Below are positions 45,326 through 52,800 of a stretch of DNA of 64,000 nucleotides, one piece after another. Under the pieces are notes generated by a model, which did no database searches, was not told where the DNA came from, and saw nothing but the letters and a program-made list of their open reading frames with translations. Numbering within the stretch: the first letter of the stretch is position 1; each line of letters begins with the position of its first letter. Source of the DNA: Saccharopolyspora ipomoeae (GTDB lineage Bacteria; Actinomycetota; Actinomycetes; Mycobacteriales; Pseudonocardiaceae); the NCBI RefSeq assembly GCF_029952525.1, contig NZ_JASAOF010000026.1, positions 25,506 through 89,505 of the forward strand, read 5' to 3'. The position numbers were made by a program, and so were the translations under genes.

Positions 45326-46600
45326 TCAGACACCCGCTGGTTCCGGTAGCGAAGCCCGCGGAACCTCGGGGCGAATCGGCTCGCGCCGGGCCTTGCGCAC
45401 CAGCAGCCCGATCAGCACCAGCCCCAGCAGCGCGTAGGGGTTGCCGAAGAGGTGGGCCACCACGTCCCACGGAGGGCCGCTGGGCATCCAGTTGAAGGCC
45501 GCCGCCAGGACCGTGACCAGCGTCCAGCCCGCGACCGCGAGCCAGCCGACGCTGCGCAGCCGGACGGCGTAGCCCAGCAGCACCAGCAGCCCGGGAGCGC
45601 ACCACACCCAGTGGTCCGACCACGACGTCGGCGAGATCAGCAGCGCGAGCAGCGCGTTGGCCGACACGGCGAGCACCGGTTCCACGCGGCGAACGGCGAA
45701 TCCGACGGCGAGGGTGACCGCGATCGCGAGCAGGAGCCAGAACCCGTTCTGCGCCGCGGCCGGGAGCTCGAAGCGCGACAGCGCGCCCATGATGGACTGG
45801 TTGGTGTGGAACGCCGACCCGCTCACACCGTGCGCGGGGCCCTTGCCGAACCAGTACTCGACGGCGGCTGAGCGGTTCAGCGCGAACCCGGACAGCGTGG
45901 CCACCACGGCGGTGCCCACGGCGACGACGGCCGCGCGGTAGTCCTTCCGCAGCACCAGGAAGAGCAGGAACGCGGCCGGGGTGAGCTTGATGGCCGCGGC
46001 GATCCCGATCAGCAGCCCGCGCGGCCAGCGGGGCGACTCGGCGAGGCAGTCGGCCATCACCAGGCCCATGAGCAGGATGTTGACCTGACCGAGGCCGAAC
46101 GACGAGTACACCGGTTCCAGGAACAGCGTCAACGGCAGCAGCACCGTCGCCGCGGCCAGCGCTCCGCGGGCGCCGACAGCGGGCCACAGGTGGCGGAGGA
46201 CCAGGTAGAGCGAGCCGCCGATGGCCAGCAGGTCAAGCAGGTAGAGCGCCAGCAGACCCGCACTGAAGGGCAGCAGGGCCAGCGGCGCCAGCGGCGCCAG
46301 CGCGAACGGCGGGTAGACCCACGGCAGGACGCGGCCGATGCTCACCGTCGGCGCGGTGTTCATGATGTCGCCGCCGGCCAGCCAGGTGTGCACCGCCCAG
46401 CGGTAGACCTGGTAGTCGATGGCCGATTCCTCACCGATGCCCGCGCGGGGCGTGAGCAGCAGCAGGCCGAGCGAGACCAGCACCAGCGGGATGCCTATGA
46501 GCGTGATCGCGCGCGAGTTCGCCACCACGAAGGCGCGCAGGCGGTCGGGCAGACCGCCGAGGTGCAGAGCAGGGACGGAGCCGATCCGTACCGTGGCCAC
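45326..46600 (-). CDS. GT87-family polyprenol-phosphate-mannose-dependent mannosyltransferase-like membrane protein
   Basis: 424 residues with about ten hydrophobic helices and the GT-C layout of glycosyltransferase family 87 (DUF2029). The first extracytoplasmic loop contains IDYQVYRWAVHTWLAGGDIMN, with the conserved acidic residue, followed by LPWVYPPFALAPLAPLALLP. Related mycobacterial proteins transfer mannose from polyprenyl-phosphate-mannose to cell-envelope glycolipids. GTG at 46600 with AGAGGA 7 nt upstream is preferred to the frame start at 46657. Single-gene unit between gltB and marR. Confidence 0.85.
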   Translation of the reverse strand: MATVRIGSVPALHLGGLPDRLRAFVVANSRAITLIGIPLVLVSLGLLLLTPRAGIGEESAIDYQVYRWAVHTWLAGGDIMNTAPTVSIGRVLPWVYPPFALAPLAPLALLPFSAGLLALYLLDLLAIGGSLYLVLRHLWPAVGARGALAAATVLLPLTLFLEPVYSSFGLGQVNILLMGLVMADCLAESPRWPRGLLIGIAAAIKLTPAAFLLFLVLRKDYRAAVVAVGTAVVATLSGFALNRSAAVEYWFGKGPAHGVSGSAFHTNQSIMGALSRFELPAAAQNGFWLLLAIAVTLAVGFAVRRVEPVLAVSANALLALLISPTSWSDHWVWCAPGLLVLLGYAVRLRSVGWLAVAGWTLVTVLAAAFNWMPSGPPWDVVAHLFGNPYALLGLVLIGLLVRKARREPIRPEVPRASLPEPAGV

Positions 46601-46760
46601 CCTGTGTCCTCTCGTCCGAGCGGCGCCGTTGATTCGCCTGCGTGATCGCGCGATCACACCCGGTTCGCCGCGCCGCGGGAATTCCCCCGGTGAAAGCCGA
46701 AAAACCTTAACCCACGTCGGCGGGTTCCCGGCACGCGCCTCGCCGGGAACGACCGGACGT

Positions 46761-47246
46761 TCACCCTGCCACGTCGAGCGGCCCGAGAACCTTCGCCAGC
46801 AGTTCGCCCAGCCGTGTCCGCTCCTCGTCGGTGAGCGGGTCCAGCAGCGCCCGCTCGCGTTCGAGCTGAGCCGGGAACACGCGGTCGATGACCTCCCGGC
46901 CGCGGTCGGTGAGCCGCACGTCGACCTCGCGCCGGTCCCGGGTCGAGGGGTTCCGGGTGATCAGCCCGTCCTGCTCGAGCCGGGCGAGCCGCTTGGTGGT
47001 GGCCGCGCCCGACGACAGCATCTCCTTGGTGAGCCGGCTGGGCCGCAGACCTCCCCCGGCCCGCCGCAGTGCGCTGAGGACCTCGAACTCCATCCGGGAC
47101 AGCTTCAGCTCGTCGAGGTCGTCGTCGTGCCGCTGGTCGGTGATCGCCGCGAGCCTGCGCACGCGCCCGATCACCTCGATCGGGGTGAGGTCCAGGTCCG
47201 GGTGCTGCTCGCGCCACTGCTCGCGGATCCGTCCGACGACGTCCAA
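46761..47246 (-). CDS. MarR-family transcriptional regulator
   Basis: About 161 residues. The winged HTH is LRPSRLTKEMLSSGAATTKRLARLEQDGLI (about 67-96) followed by the wing STRDRREVDVRLTDRG. The AAGGAG lies only 1 nt from the GTG at 47252 but 7 nt from the TTG at 47246, so TTG is chosen. It is divergent from an FUSC-family membrane protein and separated from it by about 45 nt containing a clear inverted repeat, so it very likely represses the pair in response to a lipophilic or phenolic ligand. Confidence 0.9.
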   Translation of the reverse strand: MDVVGRIREQWREQHPDLDLTPIEVIGRVRRLAAITDQRHDDDLDELKLSRMEFEVLSALRRAGGGLRPSRLTKEMLSSGAATTKRLARLEQDGLITRNPSTRDRREVDVRLTDRGREVIDRVFPAQLERERALLDPLTDEERTRLGELLAKVLGPLDVAG

Positions 47247-47259
47247 GGCCACACTCCTT

Positions 47260-47293
47260 CACGGGTAAAACACCAGCTATTATTTTACTCGTG
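47260..47293. promoter_or_regulatory. MarR operator overlapping the FUSC promoter and start codon
   Basis: CACGGGTAAAA (47260-47270) and TTTTACTCGTG (47283-47293) pair at 10 of 11 positions across a 12-nt spacer. Between them TATTAT (47278-47283) is a good -10 hexamer with 7 nt to the GTG at 47291. A bound MarR dimer would cover the promoter and the first codon. Confidence 0.7.
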
Positions 47294-48817
47294 AACGGTT
47301 CGTTGCTCCAGACCTTGCGCACCCGGGACGCCCTGCGGATCACTTCGATGTTCGGCGGGGTGCTGGTACCGGCACTGCGGGTCGGGGTCTCCTACGCCGT
47401 CCCGATCCTCGCGCTGCTGGCGACCGGACACCTGGAGCTGACGCCGTTCGCGGCGCTGGGCGCCTTCACCTCCCTGTACTGCCGGGTCGATCCCTACGCG
47501 CGCCGGGCCTGGCTGCTGGCGCTCGTGGCGGTCGGACTGACCGCGAGCGTGGCCGCCGGGGCAGCGACCTCGGCGGCCGGTGCCGGCGGCCTGACCAAGG
47601 TCGTGGTCCTGGCGGTGGTGGCCACGCTGTCGAAGCTGCTCGCCGACGCGTTCCGGCTGGGTCCGCCCGGCGGGCTGATGTTCGTCTTCGCCGCGGGTGC
47701 GGCGGCGTACTCCCCGCAGACGTGGTCCGGGCTCCTGGTCGCCGTCGGAGCGGCCGCGGCCTCCGCGCTCCTGTCGTACCTGATCTCCATGCTGGGCGGG
47801 CTGCTGCACCCGACCGGTCCGCACCGGCTGGCCACCGCGCGGGCGCTGCTGGCCGTCGCCGAGCACCTCGAGGAGCCGGGGACCGCGTCCCGCCGCCGGG
47901 CGCACGCCGCGGCGCACCACGCGCTCACCGCCCTGCGCGCGAAGGAGGGACGCACCGCGATCCGGCTGCGCGGGCACCTGGCACACGCCCTGCACCTGCT
48001 GCACCACCCGGCGGAGGGCGTCGGGGAACTGCGCGCCGCAGGCCGCGGCCTGCGGCGAGGCAGGGTTCCGGCCCCGGCTCAGGACCACCCGCTGCCGCAC
48101 CCGGTCCGCGCCGACGGCGTCCGGTTCGCGGAGCTGCGCACCAGCGCGCTGCGGATGGCGGTGGCCTCGCTGGTCACCGGGCTGCTGGCCTCGACGTTCG
48201 AGCTCGACCACGCCTACTGGGCGGTGGTGTCGGTCAGCTCGGTGCTGCAGTCGCACAACACCGCCACCACCTGGCAGCGCGCACTGCAGCGCAGCGCGGG
48301 CACCGCGGCGGGTTCGCTGCTGGCGCTGGGGATCTTCGCGGCCGATCCGTCACCGGCCGCGATCCTGGTGGTGATCATCGCGTGCCAGGTCGCCGCGGAG
48401 CTGGTGGTGATGGCCAACTACGGCCTCGGACTGACCTTCGCGACCCCGCTGGCGCTGTGCCTGGCCTCGCTGGGGAGCCCGGGCGCCGGAGGGCACCTGG
48501 TCGCCGAGCGCGTGGGCATGACGCTGTTCGGCGCGCTGCTGGGCGTGCTGGTCTGCCTGGTGCTGACCAACCGGCGCGCCCGGACGCGGTTGCGCGAGGC
48601 GCTGGAGACCACCCGCCGGGCCACCGCCGAGCTGCGCCGCTCCCCCGGCGACAACGCGGCGCGGGCGGACCTGCTGCGCGCGGTGTTCGCGCTGCGCGAC
48701 GCGCACCAGGTCGCCGCGGGCGAGCCGTTGCGCCCGCACCACGACGACCAGGAGCTGCTCGACTGCGAGCACGACGCCTACCGGATGCTCGCCGCCACCA
48801 CCGCTCCCGCGCGGTGA
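47291..48817 (+). CDS. FUSC-family membrane protein (aromatic acid exporter-like)
   Basis: 508 residues. Two hydrophobic bundles (about 25-165 and 285-430), each followed by a helical cytoplasmic part, form the repeated layout of FUSC/YccS/AaeB proteins. The second bundle begins LRMAVASLVTGLLASTFELDHAYWAVVSV, with the family's AYWAxxS motif. Such proteins export aromatic carboxylates or fusaric acid, or have structural roles. No ribosome binding site, but a -10 hexamer 7 nt upstream, so leaderless translation is likely. Controlled by the adjacent MarR. Confidence 0.88.
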   Translation: MNGSLLQTLRTRDALRITSMFGGVLVPALRVGVSYAVPILALLATGHLELTPFAALGAFTSLYCRVDPYARRAWLLALVAVGLTASVAAGAATSAAGAGGLTKVVVLAVVATLSKLLADAFRLGPPGGLMFVFAAGAAAYSPQTWSGLLVAVGAAAASALLSYLISMLGGLLHPTGPHRLATARALLAVAEHLEEPGTASRRRAHAAAHHALTALRAKEGRTAIRLRGHLAHALHLLHHPAEGVGELRAAGRGLRRGRVPAPAQDHPLPHPVRADGVRFAELRTSALRMAVASLVTGLLASTFELDHAYWAVVSVSSVLQSHNTATTWQRALQRSAGTAAGSLLALGIFAADPSPAAILVVIIACQVAAELVVMANYGLGLTFATPLALCLASLGSPGAGGHLVAERVGMTLFGALLGVLVCLVLTNRRARTRLREALETTRRATAELRRSPGDNAARADLLRAVFALRDAHQVAAGEPLRPHHDDQELLDCEHDAYRMLAATTAPAR

Positions 48818-48824
48818 GGCGGGA

Positions 48825-49520
48825 TCATTCGACGCCGAGGCGGGCGAGCAGCTCCGCCCGCAACGACACGAACTCCGGGTCGCCGACGTCGCGCGGACGC
48901 GGCAGGTCCAGCGCCCGGTCGTAACCGATGCGCCCCTCGTTCATCACCAGGACGCGGTCGGCGAGCAGCAGCGCCTCCTCCACGTCGTGGGTGACCAGCA
49001 GGATCGCGCACCCGTGGCGCTTCCACAGCTCGCCGACGAGGTGCTGCGCCTTGAGCCGCGTCAGGGCGTCGAGAGCGGAGAACGGCTCGTCGAGCAGCAG
49101 CAGATCGGGTTCGCGCACCAGAGCGCGGGCCAGCGAGGTGCGCTGGGCCTCGCCGCCCGAGAGCACCTTGGGCCACACGTCCACCCGGTGCCCGAGCCCG
49201 ACCTCCTCCAGCGCCGCGACAGCACGCTGCTTGTCCGGACGCCCTGGCAAACCGAGCACGACGTTGTTCCACACGCGCTTCCACGGCATCAGCCGCGGGG
49301 CCTGGAAGGCCACCGCGCGGCGCTCGGCGACCTCGACCTCCCCGGTGACCTCCTGGTCGAGGTCGGCCAGGATGCGCAGCAGGGTCGACTTGCCGCAGCC
49401 GCTGGGACCCAGCAGCGCGACGAACTGCCCGGGCTCGATGTCCAGGTCGAGCCGGTCGAGCACGGTCCGGTCGCCGAAGCGGCGCGAGAGCCCGCGCACG
49501 ACGGCGGGTTTCGCGGTCAC
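48825..49520 (-). CDS. ssuB: ABC transporter ATP-binding protein, sulfonate/nitrate/taurine type
   Basis: 231 residues. Walker A GPSGCGKST (about 36-44), Q-loop FQAPRLMPWK, signature LSGGEAQRTSLARAL and Walker B LLLLDEPFSALDALTR are all intact. The closest group by eye is SsuB/TauB of the NitT/TauT family. The GTG start at 49520 overlaps the permease stop by 4 nt. It powers import of a sulfonate-like sulfur source through the upstream permease; the leader ORF in front of the operon favours a sulfur substrate. Confidence 0.9.
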   Translation of the reverse strand: MTAKPAVVRGLSRRFGDRTVLDRLDLDIEPGQFVALLGPSGCGKSTLLRILADLDQEVTGEVEVAERRAVAFQAPRLMPWKRVWNNVVLGLPGRPDKQRAVAALEEVGLGHRVDVWPKVLSGGEAQRTSLARALVREPDLLLLDEPFSALDALTRLKAQHLVGELWKRHGCAILLVTHDVEEALLLADRVLVMNEGRIGYDRALDLPRPRDVGDPEFVSLRAELLARLGVE

Positions 49521-50362
49521 TTCCCGCTGAAGGCCGGTCGCCACGCCAGCACCACCCTTTCCAGTCCGCGAACGATGAAGTCGGCGACGAGGCCGAGCAG
49601 GGCGTAGAGCACGAGGCAGACCACGATCACGTCGGTCTGGAAGAACTCGCGCGCGGTGTTCATCTCGTACCCGATGCCCGCGGTGGCGTTGATCGTTTCG
49701 CCGAAGACCAGAGCCAGCCAGGCGGATCCGAGCGCGTAGCGCAGCCCGACCAGCGCGTTGGGCATCGCGGCGGGCAGGATCACGTGCCGCACCTGGGCCA
49801 GCGGACCGAGGCCGAGCGTCTTGGCCGCCTCGACCAGGCCCGCGTCGACGTTGCGGATGCCGCCGTAGATGTTCATGTACAGCGGGAAGGTCACCGCCAG
49901 CGCGATCAGCACGATCTTGGGTTCCTCGCCGATGCCGAACCAGATGATCAGCAGCGGGATCAGGCCGATCACCGGGACCGTGCGCAGCATCTGCATGGGC
50001 GCGTCGATGAGGTCCTCGCCGCGCCGGAACAGCCCGGACAGCGTCGCCAGCACCGTCGCGGCCACCACTCCGATGGCCAGCCCGGCACCCACGCGCTGCA
50101 GCGACACGGCGATCGCCTCCTGCAGACGGCCTTCGGCGAACAGCTCGCCGCCGGTCTCCACGACGGTCGCCGGTGAGGCCAGCGTGTCGTCGCTGAGCAC
50201 ACCGGTGGCGCTGAGCAGCTGCCACAGCGCGACCAGGGCGATCGGGCTGATCAGCTTGAAAGCCCAACGAGGGATGCGGGATTCGCGCCTCGCGGTGCGG
50301 GTGCGCACCCGGGTGACGGCTATCTGCTCACCCGTCGGCACGGGTGTGAGGTGTGTGGCCAT
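49517..50362 (-). CDS. ssuC: ABC transporter permease, sulfonate/nitrate/taurine type
   Basis: 281 residues with about six membrane helices. The EAA loop is VEAAKTLGLGPLAQVRHVILPAAMPN (about 172-197), typical of NitT/TauT permeases, and FGETINATAGIGYEMN is the later conserved block. ATG at 50362 with GGAG 5-6 nt upstream. No solute-binding protein gene adjoins the permease or ATPase. The binding protein must be encoded elsewhere, or beyond view, or be absent. Confidence 0.9.
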   Translation of the reverse strand: MATHLTPVPTGEQIAVTRVRTRTARRESRIPRWAFKLISPIALVALWQLLSATGVLSDDTLASPATVVETGGELFAEGRLQEAIAVSLQRVGAGLAIGVVAATVLATLSGLFRRGEDLIDAPMQMLRTVPVIGLIPLLIIWFGIGEEPKIVLIALAVTFPLYMNIYGGIRNVDAGLVEAAKTLGLGPLAQVRHVILPAAMPNALVGLRYALGSAWLALVFGETINATAGIGYEMNTAREFFQTDVIVVCLVLYALLGLVADFIVRGLERVVLAWRPAFSGK

Positions 50363-50468
50363 GAGGGCTCCACGAACGTGGGCGGGCATGCGGAAGCGGC
50401 CACCGGCGAGCGTTCAGCGCGGCGGCGCGGGAAAGCGGCTCTGCGGGAGAGGACGTGGGGGACGAGCT

Positions 50469-50546
50469 TCAGGACCGACAGAGCGCCGAGGACACGCGGG
50501 AGAAGTCGACGTGGCCCCGGGTTGTCAGCGGCACCGACGGGATCAT
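50469..50546 (-). CDS. Putative 25-residue leader peptide upstream of the sulfonate-type ABC transporter
   Basis: A 26-codon ORF ending HVDFSRVSSALCRS. It begins MIPSVPLTTRG and matches the pattern of short actinobacterial leader peptides (basic residue, H-[IV]-D, R-V-[AS]-S, then a Cys near the end) found before sulfur-assimilation and sulfonate-transport operons. The single near-terminal Cys codon (TGT) could let ribosome stalling sense cysteine shortage. TACCGT (50559-50554) lies 7 nt before the ATG, so it is probably leaderless. The stop is about 107 nt before the permease ATG. Confidence 0.7.
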   Translation of the reverse strand: MIPSVPLTTRGHVDFSRVSSALCRS

Positions 50547-50553
50547 GCCCACG

Positions 50554-50582
50554 ACGGTAGCCGGGCGTCGCAATCCGTGAAA
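50554..50582 (-). promoter_or_regulatory. Candidate promoter of the leader peptide / ssuCB operon
   Basis: On the minus strand TTTCAC (50582-50577), 17 nt, then TACCGT (50559-50554). The -10 ends 7 nt before the leader ATG. Confidence 0.4.
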
Positions 50583-50651
50583 GACCTCCCCACATCGTGG
50601 GAACGACCGACATCCGTCCTGGTCAGCGACCGAGTGGGCTAGGTTGGCTGG

Positions 50652-51314
50652 GTGATCGAGGAGCTCCTGCCCGCCGAGGTTGCCACGGCCGAGACCTTCG
50701 ACGACCCGCCCGAGGCGCGGTTGTTCGACGCCGAAGCGGCCGAGATCGCCAAGGCCGTAACCAAGCGACGCCGCGAGTTCACCAGCGGGCGCTGGTGCGC
50801 CCACCGGGCGATGCGGGAGCTGGGCGTGGAGCCGGTCGCGCTGCTGCGCGGCGAGCGCGGTGCGCCGGTGTGGCCGTCGGGCCTGGTCGGCAGCATCACG
50901 CACTGCGCCGGCTACCGGGGCGCCGTGGTGGCCCGCAAGGGCGAGGTGCGTTCGGTGGGCATCGACGCCGAGACGCACCAGCCGCTGCCCGAAGGGGTGC
51001 TGGACGTCGTCTCCCGCCCCGAGGAGCGCGAGCACCTCGCGGAGCTCGGCTCACGCGATCCGGGCGCGCGGTGGGACCGGCTCCTGTTCAGCTGCAAGGA
51101 ATCGGTCTACAAGACGTGGTTCCCGGTCACCGGCGAATGGCTGGGCTTCGAGGACGCGGCGCTGGAGTTCGCTCCGGCGGGAGGTGCGGCCGGGTCCGCC
51201 ACCGGGACGTTCACCGCGCGGCTGCACAAGACCGCGGCCGGGCTGACGGGCTTCACCGGCCGCTGGATGATCCGCGATGGCCTGATGCTCTCGGCGATCG
51301 CGCTGCGGGCGTAG
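50652..51314 (+). CDS. 4'-phosphopantetheinyl transferase (Sfp/EntD type)
   Basis: 220 residues. The family motifs are GLVGSITHCAGYRGAVVAR (about 76-94), the magnesium-binding GIDAETHQPL (about 98-107) and FSCKESVYKTWFP (about 145-157), with the W/FxxKES signature. It converts apo carrier proteins of fatty acid, polyketide or nonribosomal peptide synthases to the holo form by transferring phosphopantetheine from CoA. TAGGTT 6 nt before the GTG suggests a leaderless transcript. No carrier-protein synthase is visible nearby, so it probably serves distant clusters. Confidence 0.92.
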   Translation: MIEELLPAEVATAETFDDPPEARLFDAEAAEIAKAVTKRRREFTSGRWCAHRAMRELGVEPVALLRGERGAPVWPSGLVGSITHCAGYRGAVVARKGEVRSVGIDAETHQPLPEGVLDVVSRPEEREHLAELGSRDPGARWDRLLFSCKESVYKTWFPVTGEWLGFEDAALEFAPAGGAAGSATGTFTARLHKTAAGLTGFTGRWMIRDGLMLSAIALRA

Positions 51315-51466
51315 GTGCTGCGGGCACAGGTGGAGGGCGCCTCCCCGCCTCCCGAAGTTCCGCGCACGTTCGGTTCCCCCTCGAGGAACCGCTCGGCGCG
51401 AGGACCATCGGGACGCCTTTCGGCGGGAAGACGCCCTCCACTCCCCCCTCGCAGTGGACTGCTGGT

Positions 51467-52078
51467 TCACGCACCGTTCTTCAGGGCGCGGGCGACCTTG
51501 ACGACGCGGCGGGCCTGGACGGCGGCGGCGGCGCGGGTGACGTCGTCGACCTTGTTCTCGCCCTGGGCGTCGACGTGGCTGGTGCCGTACGGGTTGCCGT
51601 CGACGAACTTGCTGCCGTCGGTGTAACCCGGCGCGACCACGATGCCGCCGAAGTGGTGGATGGTGTTGTACAGCGCCAGCAGCGTGGACTCCTGGCCACC
51701 GTGGGCCGTGGAGCTGGAGGTGAAGCCGCTGTAGACCTTGTCGGCGAGCTTGCCCTGGGCCCACTGGCCGCCGAGGGTGTCGATGTACTGCTTGAGCTGG
51801 GCGGCGATGTTGCCGAAGCGGGTCGGCGAACCGAAGATCACCGCGTCGGCCCACACGGCGTCTTCGGCATTGGCTTCCGGAACCGAGCGGGTGGCCTCGA
51901 CGTTGGCGCGCCACGCGGGGTTGCTGTCGATCGCTGCGTCGGGGGCCAGTTCCGGCACGCGGCGCAGCCGCACCTCGGCGCCCGCCGCTTCGGCCTCGGC
52001 GACCAGGGTGTTGGCGATCTCAGCGCCGATCCCGGTGGACGAGTAGTAGATGACGCTGACCTTGACGGCGTTGCTCAC
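51467..52078 (-). CDS. wrbA: NAD(P)H:quinone oxidoreductase, WrbA type
   Basis: 203-residue flavodoxin-like protein. VSVIYYSSTGIGAEIAN is the FMN phosphate loop, GSPTRFGNIAAQLKQYID and SSSTAHGGQESTLLALYNTIHHFGG are the other FMN contacts typical of WrbA. It reduces quinones by two electrons, avoiding semiquinone radicals. GTG at 52078 with CAGGAG 9 nt upstream is preferred to the long upstream extension. Divergent from a MarR gene through a repeat-rich promoter, so it is probably a quinone- or electrophile-inducible system. Confidence 0.93.
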   Translation of the reverse strand: MSNAVKVSVIYYSSTGIGAEIANTLVAEAEAAGAEVRLRRVPELAPDAAIDSNPAWRANVEATRSVPEANAEDAVWADAVIFGSPTRFGNIAAQLKQYIDTLGGQWAQGKLADKVYSGFTSSSTAHGGQESTLLALYNTIHHFGGIVVAPGYTDGSKFVDGNPYGTSHVDAQGENKVDDVTRAAAAVQARRVVKVARALKNGA

Positions 52079-52133
52079 GATCCAAAACTCCTGTTCACAC
52101 GACGGATCGTCCGGACCGGTCGGTCTCTTACGC

Positions 52134-52182
52134 GGAAGACAATATCCAGAAGATGTCTTCCTCGCAAGCGACTTTCCGGAAA
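52134..52182. promoter_or_regulatory. Candidate MarR operators between wrbA and marR
   Basis: GGAAGACA (52134-52141) and TGTCTTCC (52154-52161) form a perfect inverted repeat with a 12-nt spacer. Twelve nt further on, TTTCCGGAAA (52173-52182) is a separate 10-bp palindrome. Both lie between the divergent starts, where a quinone-sensing MarR would act. Confidence 0.6.
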
Positions 52183-52232
52183 ATCTCTTTCGTGTAGCAT
52201 GGATCTCACAAGACCGCGGTGAAGGAGTTGCG

Positions 52233-52712
52233 TTGAGCGAGGCGATCAGTCCGGACAATGCCGTCGACGACGACGAGATCGTCACGTGGTGGGGCCTGGT
52301 CATCGAGGGCTACCACGTCACGGCTGAGAAGTTGGCGGCGGCGATCATGGACGAGTACGGGCTGCCGATGGCGTCGTTCGACATCCTCATCCGGCTGGTG
52401 CGCTCACCGGACAACCGGATGCCGATGACCAAGCTCGCCCGCGAGGCGGCGCTGAGCAGCGGCGGCTTCACCAAGGTCGCCGACCGGCTGGCCAAGGCGG
52501 ACCTCATCTGCCGCGTGCCCAGCGAGACGGACCGCCGGGTGACCTACGCCGAGCTCACCGAGCACGGCCTGGACGTGGCGAACCGCGCTCGTGAGACCTG
52601 CGCCCAGGTCCTGCGCGAGCACGTCCTCGCGCCCCTGGGCAAGACCGACTCCCTGGCGCTGGCCCAGGCCATGCGCACCCTGCGCGAGGCCAACACCCCG
52701 AAGCAGGACTGA
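52233..52712 (+). CDS. MarR-family transcriptional regulator
   Basis: 159 residues. The HTH is MPMTKLAREAALSSGGFTKVADRLAKADLI (about 64-93) with the wing ETDRRVTYAELTEHG. The start is a TTG at 52233 with AAGGAG 5 nt upstream; no ATG or GTG is better placed. It is divergent from wrbA and probably represses both genes until an electrophile or quinone inactivates it. No Cys is obvious in the dimerisation helix, but Cys residues occur in the DNA-binding and C-terminal parts (LICRVP, RETCAQV). Confidence 0.9.
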   Translation: MSEAISPDNAVDDDEIVTWWGLVIEGYHVTAEKLAAAIMDEYGLPMASFDILIRLVRSPDNRMPMTKLAREAALSSGGFTKVADRLAKADLICRVPSETDRRVTYAELTEHGLDVANRARETCAQVLREHVLAPLGKTDSLALAQAMRTLREANTPKQD

Positions 52713-52773
52713 GAACCGCTTCGCGGATGCTCTGCTCGGCCGCGCGGGTCGCGAGCGTCGTGGACGAGAACGC

Positions 52774-52799
52774 GGCTGACGCCGCGTGCGGCGTCAGCC
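52774..52799. terminator. Bidirectional terminator between marR and the 3-hydroxyacyl-CoA dehydrogenase gene
   Basis: Perfect 10-bp stem GGCTGACGCC (52774-52783) with its complement (52790-52799) and a 6-nt loop, just before the convergent stop codon. Confidence 0.8.
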
Positions 52800-52800
52800 C

